The position numbers and the translations under genes were made by a program. From assembly GCA_017626145.1 (NCBI GenBank), contig JAGAJK010000076.1, positions 1-55,030 of the forward strand: a stretch of 55,030 nucleotides of DNA, given 5' to 3'. Positions 1-8,014 of this stretch are shown one piece after another (position 1 is the first letter of the stretch; each line of letters begins with the position of its first letter). The stretch comes from Clostridia bacterium (GTDB lineage: Bacteria > Bacillota > Clostridia > RGIG6154). Under the pieces are notes generated by a model. The model searched no databases. It saw nothing but the letters and a program-made list of their open reading frames with translations, and was not told the DNA's origin.

Positions 1-414
1 AGCGTCTTCATCTCTTACAGTTTCAATCGAATATGTATCAGTGAAATTAAAAACCTCTTTATTAACGGTCGCCACCACCTGCCCTGCTGCATTTACTATA
101 TTGTAATCCCACTCAAGAAAGTTTCCTGTTATACTCCATCCATTAAAATCTATATCATAATGTGGCTTAAAAAAGCTGATTTTCTTCTGCAGAGAGCCAA
201 TACATCTTTCGCCTTGATACAATTCAAATCTTGGCATAAAAGTTAATACTGCCTGTTTTACAGTCGCTATATGTTCACCTTGATTATTAAGAATATGAAG
301 CTTATGTCCCCAACTCAATTTTCCTTCGACAGTATATACGGTTTCTCCGTTTTCGTTATAAATATCATAGCTGTCAAACCAAGAGAAAAATCTTTGTTTA
401 AATAAAAGTTTCAC
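1..414 (-). CDS. LURP-one-related (LOR/YxjI-like) protein, 3' end outside window
   Basis: A minus-strand frame is open for 138 codons from a GTG at 412-414 to the window edge, so the C-terminus is missing. The translation alternates short beta-strand segments (for example VYTVEGKLSWGHKLHIL, then a LTFMPRFELY segment and a FKPHYDIDFNGW segment). This is the pattern of the LURP-one-related family, which folds into a Tubby-like beta barrel; the molecular role of bacterial members is unknown. The GTG follows the stop codon of the LOG gene with no spacer, so the two are probably translationally coupled. Family assignment is by eye, from the strand pattern and the conserved F-P-x-F-E and G-x-W blocks. 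Confidence 0.7.
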   Translation of the reverse strand, partial: MKLLFKQRFFSWFDSYDIYNENGETVYTVEGKLSWGHKLHILNNQGEHIATVKQAVLTFMPRFELYQGERCIGSLQKKISFFKPHYDIDFNGWSITGNFLEWDYNIVNAAGQVVATVNKEVFNFTDTYSIETVRDEDA

Positions 415-987
415 TTAATCACCGATTTCATTTTCTGCAACCATTTTGAGTATTGGCACTATCGATTCTTCGCTAATATCCGTAATAACATCATATAACT
501 TATGTACATCCTCTATTACTGCTCCTTGTTTCACTAAATCTTCAATCAAGCAGATAAGTGAGTTATAGAATCCATCAAGATTCAATACAACAATTGGCAC
601 ATTAATACGTTTTAAATATTTTAACGTCAGCACCTGGAAAAACTCATCCATAGTTCCTATTCCGCCGGGAGCGATAAAAAACACATCTGCATGTTTTTCC
701 ATAAGTGTCTTTCTCTCTGCCATAGTGTCAACCATGACCTTATTATCACAATCAAATATATCTTCAAAATCGCTGATAAAATCCGGTGATATGCCCATAA
801 CAAAACCACCGTTTTCTTTAACACCTCTTGCAACAGCACCCATACAACCTGTTGCTCCGGCACCGTAAACAAGCGAAAAGCCATTTTTAGCTATAATCTT
901 TCCTAATTCTTCTATTTTCTCTTTGTGGTGGCTGTCTATTCTTTCATTAGCACCGCCATACACACATGCAAAATATTTTTTTGACAT
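415..987 (-). CDS. LOG family protein (TIGR00730-type phosphoribohydrolase)
   Basis: This 190-residue Rossmann-fold protein is full length for the LOG (lysine decarboxylase-like) family. It shows the family signature PGGIGTMDE at about residues 107-115 and the M-A-E-R-K segment at 89-93, which together form the nucleotide-binding and catalytic site. Characterised members hydrolyse nucleoside 5'-monophosphates to base and ribose 5-phosphate, as in cytokinin activation. The bacterial substrate is often unknown, and despite older annotations the family is not a lysine decarboxylase. It lies 24 bases downstream of the beta-CASP hydrolase gene on the same strand and directly abuts the LURP-one-like gene, suggesting a small operon. 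The exact substrate is not visible from sequence. Confidence 0.9.
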   Translation of the reverse strand: MSKKYFACVYGGANERIDSHHKEKIEELGKIIAKNGFSLVYGAGATGCMGAVARGVKENGGFVMGISPDFISDFEDIFDCDNKVMVDTMAERKTLMEKHADVFFIAPGGIGTMDEFFQVLTLKYLKRINVPIVVLNLDGFYNSLICLIEDLVKQGAVIEDVHKLYDVITDISEESIVPILKMVAENEIGD

Positions 988-1011
988 ATCTATTACCTCC
1001 TGCCTATGTCT

Positions 1012-2622
1012 TTATTTTGATTTTCGTGCATATTTATCGCACAAGTCATTAATCTGATCCGTGAACTTTGCAAGTTCCTTGTTTGTCAGATTGCGACTGA
1101 GTTCTGCAACTGTTTTAAGCCTCTGGCATGCTGCCATAAGTCTGTCAAATACAAGATTTGCTCTTCTTCTGCCTTCAGATACTTTAGTCAGTTTTACTAT
1201 TCTGCCTCTTGCTGTGCATTCGCCTGTTGCAAGATCATATTCATCACCACTGAACGGTGCAGTTGCGGTAAATTTAAGCTTGTTATATATTGTCTGTGAA
1301 AACGCATCGCATACTAAATCATCACCATGATTTACAAATACTTTCTTTGGAGGCTTTTCCATGCTTCCAAGCCATCCGAGAAGCATGTCTCTGTCTGCAT
1401 GACCGCTGATGCCTACTATTGACTCTATTCTCGCATTAACCTGAATATCTTCTCCAAACAGCGAGACATGTTTTGCCCCGTTTATAAGTTTTCTGCCAAA
1501 GGTCCCCTCTGCCTGATAACCAACAAAAAGAATGGTGCTGTTCTCTCTCCACAGATTATGCTTTAGGTGATGTCTTATACGACCTGCTTCACACATACCT
1601 GACGCAGATATGATTACCTTTGGAATTAAGTCAAAGTTTATTGCTCTTGACTCTTCAGTTGTAACACTCAGTCTTAATCCGGGGAAAGATATGGGATTGA
1701 TTCCTTGTTTGACAAGTGCAATGGTTTCTTCATCATAATATCCCATCAGGTTATCCTGATAAATTTTTGTTGCTTCTACAGCAAGCGGAGAGTCAACATA
1801 TACAAGAAAGTTTTCGTGCCCTTTTATCAGTCCCTGCTCTTTAATTATTCTGAACAGGTATAAAAGCTCCTGTGTTCTTCCTATTGCAAAAGAAGGGATA
1901 ACAAGGTTTCCGCCTTTTGAGAATGTTTCCTGCATTATTTTTGTAAGCTGCGCAATGTAGTCAGGCCTTTCTCCATGAATTCGGTCACCATAGGTTGATT
2001 CTATAACCACATAATCAGCATACGGCGGATTTTGAGGATTTCTTATAAGCGGTCTGTCGATATTGCCTAAATCTCCTGAGAACAAGATTGTTCTTTCCTC
2101 GTCATTTTCCTTTACGGTAATATGGATACTTGAGGAGCCAAGCAGATGTCCCGCATCACAGAAGTTAATTGTTATTCCGTCAACAATCTCAATCGGCTTA
2201 TTATAACCATATCCCACAAATAGTTTAAGAGATTCTACTGCATCTGCCACAGTGTATACGGGTACATACTGTTCATATCCTGAACGCTCTGCTTTTCTGT
2301 TCTGCCATTCCGCTTCCTGTTCCTGAATGTGAGCAGAATCCTGCAACATTATATTACAAAGTCTGTGTGTTGCTTCTGTGCAATACACGGGACCTGAGTA
2401 ACCTTTTGAAACCATTGCCGGAATCATTCCTGAATGGTCTATATGTGCATGAGTAAGACAAATCGCATCAATTTCAGACGGAGCAACAGGCAATTCGCAG
2501 TTTTCGTATGTATCGCCGCCTTGTTCCATACCGCAGTCAATAAGAATGTGCTTTCCACAAGCCTCAAGTAATGTACAAGAACCTGTAACTTCGTGTGCTG
2601 CTCCTATAAATGTTAATTTCAT
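1012..2622 (-). CDS. MBL-fold beta-CASP metallohydrolase (RNA-processing nuclease type)
   Basis: The protein has about 536 residues. The N-terminal metallo-beta-lactamase domain carries the metal-binding motif T-H-A-H-I-D-H-S-G near residue 60, followed by S-G-D-L-G. The beta-CASP domain contains ISASGMCEAGR, and a C-terminal RMMBL-like part contains G-I-S-G-H-A-D and V-N-H-G-D. This is the CPSF73/YSH1-like architecture, known for RNA endo- or exonucleases, so a cytosolic RNA-processing role is likely. A GTG at 2628 is also in frame, but it lies only 3 bases from the GGAG ribosome site. The ATG at 2622 has the better 9-base spacing and was chosen. The LOG and LURP-one-like genes follow on the same strand. 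Confidence 0.9.
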   Translation of the reverse strand: MKLTFIGAAHEVTGSCTLLEACGKHILIDCGMEQGGDTYENCELPVAPSEIDAICLTHAHIDHSGMIPAMVSKGYSGPVYCTEATHRLCNIMLQDSAHIQEQEAEWQNRKAERSGYEQYVPVYTVADAVESLKLFVGYGYNKPIEIVDGITINFCDAGHLLGSSSIHITVKENDEERTILFSGDLGNIDRPLIRNPQNPPYADYVVIESTYGDRIHGERPDYIAQLTKIMQETFSKGGNLVIPSFAIGRTQELLYLFRIIKEQGLIKGHENFLVYVDSPLAVEATKIYQDNLMGYYDEETIALVKQGINPISFPGLRLSVTTEESRAINFDLIPKVIISASGMCEAGRIRHHLKHNLWRENSTILFVGYQAEGTFGRKLINGAKHVSLFGEDIQVNARIESIVGISGHADRDMLLGWLGSMEKPPKKVFVNHGDDLVCDAFSQTIYNKLKFTATAPFSGDEYDLATGECTARGRIVKLTKVSEGRRRANLVFDRLMAACQRLKTVAELSRNLTNKELAKFTDQINDLCDKYARKSK

Positions 2623-2648
2623 ATTCACATACTCCTCTCTGTTATATT

Positions 2649-2858
2649 CTATAACATATCAACATTGTTTATCTTAACAACATCCTCAATCTGACAATTA
2701 AGAGCCTTACATATCTTGACGATGACAGTTAATGCTACTATCTCGTTTTTGTTGAGTTTTGTTAATGTAGTTGATGAGATATCTGCCATTTCCATCAAAT
2801 TATGTTTGCGAATATTCTTTTGTTTCAGAGTTTCCCACAGTTTTTCATATGATACCAT
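2649..2858 (-). CDS. small Xre/Cro-type helix-turn-helix regulator
   Basis: This 69-residue protein is almost entirely one Cro/CI-type HTH domain. LMEMADISSTTLTKLNK forms the turn region, and IVKICKALNCQIEDVVKI is the typical last helices. A TTG 15 bases upstream is in frame, but the GGAGG ribosome site lies within those bases, so the ATG at 2858 is the start. The promoter upstream has its -35 box inside an inverted repeat, which points to autoregulation. It reads toward the MBL hydrolase gene 26 bases away and may be cotranscribed with it. Its target genes cannot be deduced further. Confidence 0.85.
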   Translation of the reverse strand: MVSYEKLWETLKQKNIRKHNLMEMADISSTTLTKLNKNEIVALTVIVKICKALNCQIEDVVKINNVDML

Positions 2859-2887
2859 AGCAAAAACCTCCAATATTTTATATTTCT

Positions 2888-2916
2888 ATTATACACTTAT
2901 TCGTCGCAAAAATCAA
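2888..2916 (-). promoter_or_regulatory. sigma-A promoter of the HTH regulator
   Basis: TTGATT (2911-2916) and a perfect TATAAT (2888-2893) are separated by 17 bases on the minus strand. They lie just upstream of the GGAGG site of the HTH gene. Confidence 0.7.
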
Positions 2917-2933
2917 GACTTCACTTGATTTTT
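2908..2933. promoter_or_regulatory. inverted repeat over the -35 box (candidate operator)
   Basis: The two 10-base arms AAAAATCAAG and CTTGATTTTT are perfectly complementary around a 6-base centre, and the left arm covers the -35 box of the HTH gene. An Xre-type dimer bound here would block its own promoter. The A and T tracts also let it act as a short bidirectional terminator, so the operator reading is inference. Confidence 0.45.
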
Positions 2934-2957
2934 ATTGTTATTGATTTTTCAGAAAAA

Positions 2958-2987
2958 GGAAAAAAGGAAGCACCCGAAGGCACTTCC
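2958..2987 (-). terminator. rho-independent terminator of the Tad-like operon
   Basis: On the minus strand GGAAGTGCC, a TTCG loop and GGTGCTTCC form a 9-pair stem with two G-T pairs, followed by a T-rich tract. It ends the long minus-strand operon just after the last small reading frame. Confidence 0.75.
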
Positions 2988-2997
2988 CAAAAATCAA

Positions 2998-3207
2998 TTA
3001 TACATTTTCCCACAAGTCTTTCAAAAGCGAATTTCTTTTACTCTCATTAGCTTCAAGTGACTCTATGATGGTGTCTACGCCAATACCGTGAAAACTACAC
3101 TCACTTGATATGTGTCTGCTGATAATATCACCAACAGCTCTTTCATCAAGCATAAGCTGAACATTCCATCCGGAATATTTATAGCCCTCCCAATCGGTAA
3201 TATGCAC
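2998..3207 (-). CDS. hypothetical short ORF, possibly a frameshifted tail
   Basis: This frame gives 69 residues from a GTG. There is no Shine-Dalgarno sequence before that GTG and no other start. The same frame stays open about 50 bases further upstream, into the last codons of the neighbouring secreted-protein gene (up to a TGA near 3260). The peptide (EGYKYSGWNVQLMLDERAVG, then a charged helix ending KDLWENV) is protein-like but not recognised. It could be a real small gene, the remnant of a longer gene, or the displaced C-terminus of the 562-residue protein after an indel near 3245. It sits last in the Tad-like operon, directly before its terminator. Confidence 0.45.
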   Translation of the reverse strand: MHITDWEGYKYSGWNVQLMLDERAVGDIISRHISSECSFHGIGVDTIIESLEANESKRNSLLKDLWENV

Positions 3208-3241
3208 CGATGTGTCAACAGTCTGAGCATCATCAAGTATT

Positions 3242-4930
3242 TTAATACTCTTTTAAGAAGGAGTTGCCAATGTCACCTAAGCAGACAAGAAACTTACTAT
3301 TGTTAACCGCATAGGTAATCAAATCATATGTGTTAAAAATGGAACCAAAATATCCGGAATAGCCAGAAGCACCTGTCGCTCTTAATGTACCGTCGGGATT
3401 ATAGATATTATACCATAGTTCATAAATTCCGTCTCCCACGCCCATCCAACTTGCCGTAACGTATCTACCGTCCGGGAATTTGTTGGTCAAAGTTCTTCCA
3501 AACCATGCTTTGACATTTCCGCTGGAAATGGTTGTAAAGCTAGAAGTATTCCATGTACTATAACTAGAGAAATATCCGTTCTGTCCGCTATGCGCAGAAG
3601 ACTGAATTCTTAACTCTTTGTCAGTTCCTATTGTTTTATTGCCGGATGAATCAAAAGTGATTTCATTAATTACCTGCCAATAATAATAACTGCTGTTTGA
3701 TGGATCCTGCTTGTAGATATAGCTTGTGCCATTGCATGAGCGAATAATCGCATAATGACCATTGTATGTACACGGATAAACATAGCTATTATACTTTGAT
3801 GTATCTAACTGTAATCCGCAAATAGTTCCGTCACGAGCAATTACCGCATAATGTCCAAATGTTACCGATGGGACAGGCAATCCTTTACTTGTATAGTAGC
3901 TTGCATCAATCCCAACAATTTTTTGAGGAGTAAAAGTTGACGACGTGTTCTTCGTAGGAATCGTCTGCGACTTCACCTTCGTCATATTTCCTTTATCTGA
4001 TTTGTAAATTGTTAGGTTCAGGTAGTAATAATACCTGTTATCTGTACTGTCAAGAGTTCTTGTTGTTCCCATTGTGAAAAACAAGTTATCACTGTCAGGG
4101 ATCTGATAATATGAAGGCATACTCATGTTTGATGCAAATCCCTCTGTATACATAGAATATCCATTTGCCGTTGTCATTTCTGCAATACTATGTCTTACAG
4201 CAGTTCCTTGTGACAAAGTTCCGCTTTTAAATATCATCGGTGTAGAGTTACTTGCCTTAGTTGAACCGTCTGACATATAGTAATACCTCGTACTTGAGCT
4301 ACTTCTATATGCATTTTGTCCTCTGTATAGAATTTTATCCTTTATAAAAGGATAGCCCTCACATCCGTACTCCGCATTACTACTCATTTTGTAAATATAA
4401 CCTTTATCAGTTATAAAGAAGTACTCATCATACTCATCATAGTTAGAGTTTGTATACTTACCTTGTGGATTTAAAATGTAGCAAGGTTTTTCAGAGCCTA
4501 TATTTTTATAATATGATGCGTCAATTTTTGAAGAAATATCCGCAAAGCTAAAACCTCTGTCCCAATAGTATTCTTCACCTGCTGAACTTTTACTGATAAT
4601 TATAAAACTATCTTCAGTAGTATACAGTATGAAAAAATCATGATAAGAAGTTTTAGTTTTACCACTATAACCGCCATCGGTGATTTTTTCTGTACATATA
4701 GCCAGATAGTAGTTGCTGCCCACTTGCGGTAACGGATAGAGCTGCAATATATTTTGGTCTAACGCTTTATATATTGTCATATCATCCGCTGTAATACCGC
4801 AGGTAATACTAGGAGATTGAGTCCACACCTCATATTCTGCGTTTGTTACACCAGGGTTTGGTGCAACAGCATAAGCAACTGTGCCTGTTAACATACATAT
4901 GCACAGTAAAAGTGCAAATAGTTTTTTCAC
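3242..4930 (-). CDS. secreted Tyr/Ser-rich protein of unknown function
   Basis: The protein has about 562 residues with a clear signal peptide (MKKLFALLLCICMLTG, then a V-A-Y-A cleavage region) and no later membrane segment. The mature part is rich in Tyr, Ser, Thr and Asn and repeats short strands ending in aromatic pairs (Y-Y-Y, Y-Y-W). This resembles a beta-propeller or other all-beta extracellular fold, but no family was recognised. A GTG 9 bases upstream (4939) is an alternative start. The GTG at 4930 was preferred because it gives a normal signal peptide and follows a GGTGAT ribosome site. It is the most distal long gene of the Tad-like operon, so it may be an exported substrate or surface component. 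Confidence 0.75.
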   Translation of the reverse strand: MKKLFALLLCICMLTGTVAYAVAPNPGVTNAEYEVWTQSPSITCGITADDMTIYKALDQNILQLYPLPQVGSNYYLAICTEKITDGGYSGKTKTSYHDFFILYTTEDSFIIISKSSAGEEYYWDRGFSFADISSKIDASYYKNIGSEKPCYILNPQGKYTNSNYDEYDEYFFITDKGYIYKMSSNAEYGCEGYPFIKDKILYRGQNAYRSSSSTRYYYMSDGSTKASNSTPMIFKSGTLSQGTAVRHSIAEMTTANGYSMYTEGFASNMSMPSYYQIPDSDNLFFTMGTTRTLDSTDNRYYYYLNLTIYKSDKGNMTKVKSQTIPTKNTSSTFTPQKIVGIDASYYTSKGLPVPSVTFGHYAVIARDGTICGLQLDTSKYNSYVYPCTYNGHYAIIRSCNGTSYIYKQDPSNSSYYYWQVINEITFDSSGNKTIGTDKELRIQSSAHSGQNGYFSSYSTWNTSSFTTISSGNVKAWFGRTLTNKFPDGRYVTASWMGVGDGIYELWYNIYNPDGTLRATGASGYSGYFGSIFNTYDLITYAVNNSKFLVCLGDIGNSFLKEY

Positions 4931-4931
4931 A

Positions 4932-5471
4932 TTAATCACCAGCCTTCTTCAATTCCTGATATCGTTCATTCTGGATAAGCTCTTTAAGGGCCTCATCATC
5001 ATTTACAGGAGATTCAATACCGATTCGTTTTAAATAACAATACATATTGCTGTAAACTACCGGTTCCTTTGAATATTCTCCGTCTGCTAATGAATCAAAA
5101 GCTTCCTCTATCGAGTGTTTACCCACAATGTTATAATAACCATTTTCCATCATTGGAATAATTCCTATGCCTGCGGCAGTAGGATTCTGATCTGCACCGT
5201 GAGTCTCAATAAACGAACGGCAGCTTGCCTCATCTTCAAAAAGAATAAGATAGGCTTTTTTGATATCCATATCCCTGCCTATTCTTTCTCTGTACTGACG
5301 CATATCTTCTGCCGTTATTTCAATATCCTTGATACTCTCTAATTTAATCTCTCCCTCTGAGGGACGATTGCATACCAAACAGATTGTAACTATAAGTGCT
5401 ACAACCAATAAAAGTGCACCGGCAATCATAAGCCACTGCTTTTTACTTAAAGATTTGATTTTATTTAACAT
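4932..5471 (-). CDS. membrane-anchored protein with a parvulin-like domain
   Basis: This 179-residue protein has one N-terminal membrane helix at about residues 14-34 (LMIAGALLLVVALIVTICLV) and an extracytoplasmic domain. The segments KKAYLILFEDEASCRSF, EAFDSLADGEYSKEPVVYSN and YCYLKRI follow the order of parvulin peptidyl-prolyl isomerases (PrsA/SurA type): first strand, then the hydrophobic-A-F-x-L-x-x-G-E-x-S block, then the closing strand. The usual catalytic residues are not obvious, so it may be a degenerate chaperone fold. It overlaps the Big2 protein gene by 11 bases and lies just before the secreted protein gene. That placement suggests a helper for exported proteins. The domain call is by pattern only. 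Confidence 0.65.
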   Translation of the reverse strand: MLNKIKSLSKKQWLMIAGALLLVVALIVTICLVCNRPSEGEIKLESIKDIEITAEDMRQYRERIGRDMDIKKAYLILFEDEASCRSFIETHGADQNPTAAGIGIIPMMENGYYNIVGKHSIEEAFDSLADGEYSKEPVVYSNMYCYLKRIGIESPVNDDEALKELIQNERYQELKKAGD

Positions 5472-6981
5472 TTACATTACCTCGTATATTCAATTTATAT
5501 TTCAGGTTTTTACCAAGAGCATTGCCGTGTATATCACAAAGAGTTCCTTTAATGCAGATATATACATCACCTTCAGGCCAGAACTCTGCAGGTGCAACAA
5601 TAATCTTTTTACCCTCTGTTTTAACTGAAAGCTTTATCCGTTCTCCATTCCCTGCAGCATCAGCAGTTGCGAAGATACTATTCATAGCCGAATAAGCACT
5701 CAAATCTGTATCAAAATACATTTCTATATTTCTTGTATTCATAAGATTATAAGCTCCGCCGACCTGAATAAAATGACCTTCGCTATAGACTGCATTGAAC
5801 TTATATTCACCTACCGTCTTCTGATTAGATGAATACGCCTTTACAGTTATTTCACCACCGTCAGTTATGGTAAGAAGTCCGTTTTGATTGATTGTTGCAC
5901 CGCCGGACACTTTCCAGATAATATCTGTCTCCGTTGTATCTTCAGGATAAAGCGATGCAGTGAATAAAACATTATTTCCTGTTTCATAAACCGCATTTTC
6001 CTGAGGGGTAACATTAATTCGGTCCGGATACTTCACATAATCAGTTACAACAATGGTTACACTGTCCCTTTTTGAAGAATTGGTTGTTGATGTTGCGTAA
6101 ATGGTACAGGAACCTTTCCTAACACCCGTTACCTTACCGTTACTGTCAACTGTTGCAATACGCTTGTTTGAGCTTCTCCATGTTACTTTTTTATTTGCTG
6201 AACTGGGTGAAACTTTGATACCAAGCTGAACAGTGGTGGTTTCCATTACCTCGAATTTATTTGCTAGGATTTCATCATCGTAGGTAATATAAATACTTCT
6301 GAGTGTGGAATCATAGTCATCGTCATCCTCATACTCATCTGAAACATATACCCTGACGGATGCAGTTGCACCGCCATCTTCCGACTCAAGGGTAATGGTT
6401 GTATTACCGCTTCTTTTAGCATAAACATAACCTCTGTCATCAACGGTCGCAACAGATGTATTTGAACTTTTGAAATTCACATTATGATTTGTTGCGTTAT
6501 CCGGTGAAACAGAATATACAATGCGCTCGCTTTCGTATCTTTCAAGGTAAAGTGTTCTGTTTTCTACAGTAATTTTATTTACCTTAACAGTCTCTCCGTC
6601 CGGCTTATCTTCTTCGCCTCCCGGCGTATCAACACCGGGTTTTTCTTCTTCAGGAGTCTTATTAGATACTGTCACCTGCACACTATCCTGAATTTCTGTT
6701 CCGCTTACTCTAACGGTGATATTTGCAACACCTTCGCTATTGGCAATCAGTGTACCGATTGCTGCGGTCACAACATCGGGATTATCGGACTCATACTCAA
6801 GCACAGGATTTGCATTTGTGGGAGTAACAGAGATAATCATTTTCTGCGTTTCTCCCGGTTTCATCGTAGCTGATGTAATACCTATCTTAATGCTCTGTAC
6901 CTCTGCATCTTCAGCAAACACAGTTAAAGCCGTTAAAAGAAGTGCTGCAGTCAGAACAATAGAAATAATACGTTTCATCAT
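5461..6981 (-). CDS. secreted protein with multiple Big2 (bacterial Ig-like) domains
   Basis: This 506-residue exported protein starts with a signal peptide (MMKRIISIVLTAALLLTALT, cleavage after V-F-A). Three or four Big2-type domains follow at about residues 30-106, 133-212, 225-312 and 315-390. Each carries the typical P-x-x-A-x-x-x-V-x-x-x-S-S/D-N and S-V-A-T-V-D or I-A-T-V-D, G, V-x-x-x-x-x-G elements. The C-terminal 100 residues resemble a Big5/SbsA-type Ig-like domain (N-x-x-M-Y-F-D-T-D-L, then G-D-V-Y-I-C-I-K-G). A Pro/Glu/Gly-rich linker separates domains 1 and 2. No sortase motif or membrane anchor is visible. Such proteins usually form extracellular stalks or adhesins, and here it probably depends on the surrounding Tad-like operon. 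Confidence 0.88.
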   Translation of the reverse strand: MMKRIISIVLTAALLLTALTVFAEDAEVQSIKIGITSATMKPGETQKMIISVTPTNANPVLEYESDNPDVVTAAIGTLIANSEGVANITVRVSGTEIQDSVQVTVSNKTPEEEKPGVDTPGGEEDKPDGETVKVNKITVENRTLYLERYESERIVYSVSPDNATNHNVNFKSSNTSVATVDDRGYVYAKRSGNTTITLESEDGGATASVRVYVSDEYEDDDDYDSTLRSIYITYDDEILANKFEVMETTTVQLGIKVSPSSANKKVTWRSSNKRIATVDSNGKVTGVRKGSCTIYATSTTNSSKRDSVTIVVTDYVKYPDRINVTPQENAVYETGNNVLFTASLYPEDTTETDIIWKVSGGATINQNGLLTITDGGEITVKAYSSNQKTVGEYKFNAVYSEGHFIQVGGAYNLMNTRNIEMYFDTDLSAYSAMNSIFATADAAGNGERIKLSVKTEGKKIIVAPAEFWPEGDVYICIKGTLCDIHGNALGKNLKYKLNIRGNVNVK

Positions 6982-7473
6982 TTAAGCACCTCTTTCCCAG
7001 ATTGAATTGATTTCGCCGTCTACTAAAAGAAAGACTTTGAAACGGTTATCGGCATTCATGTTATTATACATCTGCCTTGTTTTTTCAAGATAAGCAAGGC
7101 GGGTATGATACGGAACGATTTCTTTTGTCATATCCTCTACCTTACATATATACCGCCAATAGGCTGCGTCTGCATCCTGATATGTTCTTTCGTACTTCGT
7201 ATATCCACCTACAAGAGCTATATTTCGATAGATACGAAAATAACATACAGGCTCAAAAGTCGCCTTGCATCCTGAAAGGCCACCGATAATTTTAAATAAG
7301 TTTAGTTCTCTTTTTAAGGTATCGTCAAATACCTTATCGGTATTAAAAGCAAGCTTGCCGGTATCAATTTCAGATAATGTCAGTGGATTTGATAGGGATG
7401 CATAGAATTTATCAATCGCGGAAATATCAATGTAATCCTCCTGTGTGACCACAAATCTATCCTTATATGACAT
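6982..7473 (-). CDS. hypothetical protein of the Tad-like operon
   Basis: This 163-residue soluble protein has no signal peptide or membrane helix, and I do not recognise a family. It is rich in Tyr, Asp and Lys with a central hydrophobic part (YFRIYRNIALVGGY) and a helical C-terminal half. It sits directly between the truncated TadC-like gene and the Big2 protein gene, ending one base before the latter starts. The ribosome site is weak, so translation may be coupled to the upstream gene. It occupies the place where the missing C-terminal half of TadC would be expected, but its sequence does not resemble that domain. Confidence 0.65.
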   Translation of the reverse strand: MSYKDRFVVTQEDYIDISAIDKFYASLSNPLTLSEIDTGKLAFNTDKVFDDTLKRELNLFKIIGGLSGCKATFEPVCYFRIYRNIALVGGYTKYERTYQDADAAYWRYICKVEDMTKEIVPYHTRLAYLEKTRQMYNNMNADNRFKVFLLVDGEINSIWERGA

Positions 7474-7475
7474 TG

Positions 7476-8003
7476 CTACATTTGATAGGTCTCTAAAAGT
7501 TTAATAATATCTTTTTCTGTCCTGAGGCCCTGAACTATAGCTCTTATGAACTTTGGAAGTTCTGCCTCGATCAATTTGTCCTTTGCTTTCAGCTTGTCTT
7601 TAATTTCACCATGGAAATGGAAATACACAACCACACCGAGTACAACTGCTACAAGGCTCATACTCTTAACAGTAAGCACCAGCATAATATATGTTATTGC
7701 TGTTGCTAACACTGCCATAACAATCGACCTTGCATAGTACTCTTTAGGAGTAAGCGGAATGCCCGCTCTTCTCAGTTGTTTCTCCATGCGTTTTTCCTTG
7801 TATTCCGCTATCATCATAAACGGTGAAACAATCTTTACAATCGGCATTACAACCACAGTCAAAAGTGAGTCTAGGAGGGACTGTTGACTTTTGACCGCGG
7901 TTTTAACACCTTTAGCAGTAGCAATCGGAGGCAATCCCAATGCCTCCGAGGAAACTATAAACAAACCGCCTGCAAGGGCTATAAAAATAAGAAAATAAAT
8001 CAT
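7476..8003 (-). CDS. TadC-like type II/IV secretion system F protein, C-terminally truncated
   Basis: The 175 residues correspond to the N-terminal half of a TadC-type inner-membrane platform protein. There is one N-terminal helix and a pair of helices at about residues 90-130. A cytoplasmic stretch LPKFIRAIVQGLRTEKDI follows, where the T2SSF domain should begin, and a TAG stop comes 12 residues later. Normal TadB/TadC proteins have about 300 residues. Reading beyond the TAG in the same frame gives nothing T2SSF-like, so this is not simple readthrough. It has a good GGAGG site and lies 11 bases after tadB. The gene is probably a broken partner of the neighbouring TadB-like protein. Confidence 0.7.
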   Translation of the reverse strand: MIYFLIFIALAGGLFIVSSEALGLPPIATAKGVKTAVKSQQSLLDSLLTVVVMPIVKIVSPFMMIAEYKEKRMEKQLRRAGIPLTPKEYYARSIVMAVLATAITYIMLVLTVKSMSLVAVVLGVVVYFHFHGEIKDKLKAKDKLIEAELPKFIRAIVQGLRTEKDIIKLLETYQM

Positions 8004-8014
8004 TTACATCCTCC

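Noticed and set aside
7476-7560. Recoded TAG stop in the TadC-like gene
   Set aside because: Reading through the TAG gives a peptide unrelated to the T2SSF domain and soon meets another stop.
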